NCBI GenBank assembly: GCA_016784705.1
Contig: JADHUD010000033.1
Span: forward strand, 1-14,016
Reading direction: 5' to 3'
Source of the DNA: Spirochaetia bacterium
GTDB taxonomy: Bacteria; Spirochaetota; Spirochaetia; JABMQR01
DNA length: 14,016 bases
Part shown: in pieces, positions 13,035 through 14,016 of the stretch
Layout: every line of letters starts with the position of its first letter
Numbering within the stretch: the first letter of the stretch is position 1
Notes under the pieces: generated by a model
Seen by the model: the letters and a program-made list of their open reading frames with translations, nothing else
The model's database searches: none
What the model was told of the DNA's origin: nothing
Made by a program: the position numbers and the translations under genes

Positions 13035-14016
13035 TGGATAAGAATTCCCCTCCGCAGTTTATTTCTGATTGGAAAAAACTATTAACCAAACTTGATCCTC
13101 ACAATGGCATGCGTATCAGTTTTCACCACCATCTCCGAATGGGGGACAGGGTGGTTGATCAGGTTCTAGAGGCACTGCAGGAAACAGGATTAAAGGATCT
13201 GGTACTCTGCGTTTCGTCTGTTATGGGACCGGCATGCACAGCAGTTTATATGGCTGTTCGTTCAGGACTGGTAGGCAAGATAGAGACAACAGGTCTTAAA
13301 TCACCCTTATCGGAGGCAGTACTGGCAGGAGAAGTTTCTGAACCGGTTGTTTTCCGGTCTCATGGGGGACGGGCACGTGCAATCCGTACCGGCGAAATAC
13401 CTATTGATATAGCTTTTATTGCTGTCTCAGCTGTGGATCGAGAGGGAAATCTGAACGGTACCGACGGGCCTAACAGATTTGGCTCGCTGGGTTATGCACG
13501 GGTTGATGCTGAATATGCAAAGATTGTTGTTGCAGTTACTGACTGTATATCTGAAACAAAACTGGATCATATAGCAATATCTGCAAGTCTGGTGGATTAT
13601 GTGCTGAAGGTCGATTCCATTGGGGATAACAGTATTCTATCCGGAGGATCTCTCAGAGGTACATCAAGCCCTCTTCATAAGATTATTGCCTCCCGTACTA
13701 TGGAAGTTTTACTTGCTGCGGGAGCCGTGCAGAATGGCTGGACCTATCAGGCCGGCAGCGGAACGGCCTCTCTTCTGGTAACGCAAATGGTAGCTGAGTA
13801 TATGCGGGAAACGAGTGTTCAGGGGTTATTCGCCTCGGGAGGGATTACCGGCAGTCTGGTGAAATTGCTGAACGAAGGCTTGTTCCGGGAACTCTATGAT
13901 GTACAGAGCTTTGATCTTGATGCTGCATTGTCTCTAAAAAAGAATTCTCATCATCATGAGATGAGTGCTGCAAAGTATGCCGATCCCGGTGTTCCGGATG
14001 CTATTGCACAACAGCT
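13034..14016 (+). CDS. citF: CitF-like citrate lyase alpha subunit (acyl/CoA-transferase), 3' end cut by the window
   Basis: 327 codons are visible; full CitF proteins have about 510 residues, so roughly 180 are missing to the right. The ATG at 13034 overlaps the citE stop (ATGA) and has AAGGGA (13019-13024) nine bases upstream. CitF marks seen: ISFHHHLRMGD (28-38), FRSHGGRARAIRTGEI (107-122), GSLGYARVDAEYA (150-162), VDYVLKVDSIGD (187-198), ASGGITGSLVKLL (267-279) and DVQSFDLDA (289-297). In citrate lyase, this subunit transfers the citryl group onto the acetyl-carried prosthetic thiol. Several usual blocks differ: GLKSPLSEA (87-95) for the expected GLRG-LG, and WTYQAGSGTASL (236-247) for the expected FSFQTGTGG. 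It is a clear homologue with divergent substrate or carrier contacts. Confidence 0.92.
   Translation, partial: MDKNSPPQFISDWKKLLTKLDPHNGMRISFHHHLRMGDRVVDQVLEALQETGLKDLVLCVSSVMGPACTAVYMAVRSGLVGKIETTGLKSPLSEAVLAGEVSEPVVFRSHGGRARAIRTGEIPIDIAFIAVSAVDREGNLNGTDGPNRFGSLGYARVDAEYAKIVVAVTDCISETKLDHIAISASLVDYVLKVDSIGDNSILSGGSLRGTSSPLHKIIASRTMEVLLAAGAVQNGWTYQAGSGTASLLVTQMVAEYMRETSVQGLFASGGITGSLVKLLNEGLFRELYDVQSFDLDAALSLKKNSHHHEMSAAKYADPGVPDAIAQQ

Overview
The window looks like diderm, moderate-GC bacterial DNA, and I would guess a spirochaete. The guess rests on three things seen here: a solute-binding protein exported by a plain signal peptide with no lipobox Cys and starting its mature part AGQQEN, short intergenic spaces rich in small tandem repeats, and tightly packed co-directional genes. 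This is a pattern-based inference, not a taxonomic result. All supported genes are on the + strand.

The left third (1-3246) is an unlinked set of housekeeping or stress-type genes. It holds a possible membrane-protein C-terminus, a VOC (glyoxalase-fold) metalloprotein, a TVP38/TMEM64 (DedA-like) membrane protein, a possible 30-residue membrane peptide, a protein-L-isoaspartate O-methyltransferase-type enzyme and a PHP-family histidinol-phosphatase-like hydrolase. Three of the spaces here and further on carry perfect short tandem repeats.

The rest (3384-14016) reads as one regulated catabolic locus. A LacI-family repressor gene sits behind a recognisable promoter, with an 18-bp near-perfect dyad (AACGTTACCGGAAACGTT) just downstream of the expected transcription start. 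The same dyad, inside a perfect 26-bp repeat, lies ahead of the next gene. The genes that follow are an ADP-ribosylglycohydrolase (DraG/ARH fold) protein, a CUT1-type sugar ABC transporter (binding protein and two permeases, no ATPase), a HAD hydrolase, a second and much larger ADP-ribosylglycohydrolase protein with C-terminal lectin-like domains, and a three-gene citrate-lyase-like module (citD, citE, citF). The window ends inside citF.

Working model (inference): the repressor senses an imported glycoside or N-glycoside, the CUT1 transporter brings it in using a shared ATPase encoded elsewhere, the two ARH-fold enzymes cleave glycosidic bonds in the cytoplasm, the HAD enzyme removes a phosphate, and the CitDEF-like complex cleaves or activates a carboxylic-acid part. 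The most striking molecular oddity is that the CitD-like carrier appears to lack the serine that holds the phosphoribosyl-dephospho-CoA group in citrate lyase. Together with a divergent CitF, this suggests that the complex is not an ordinary citrate lyase.
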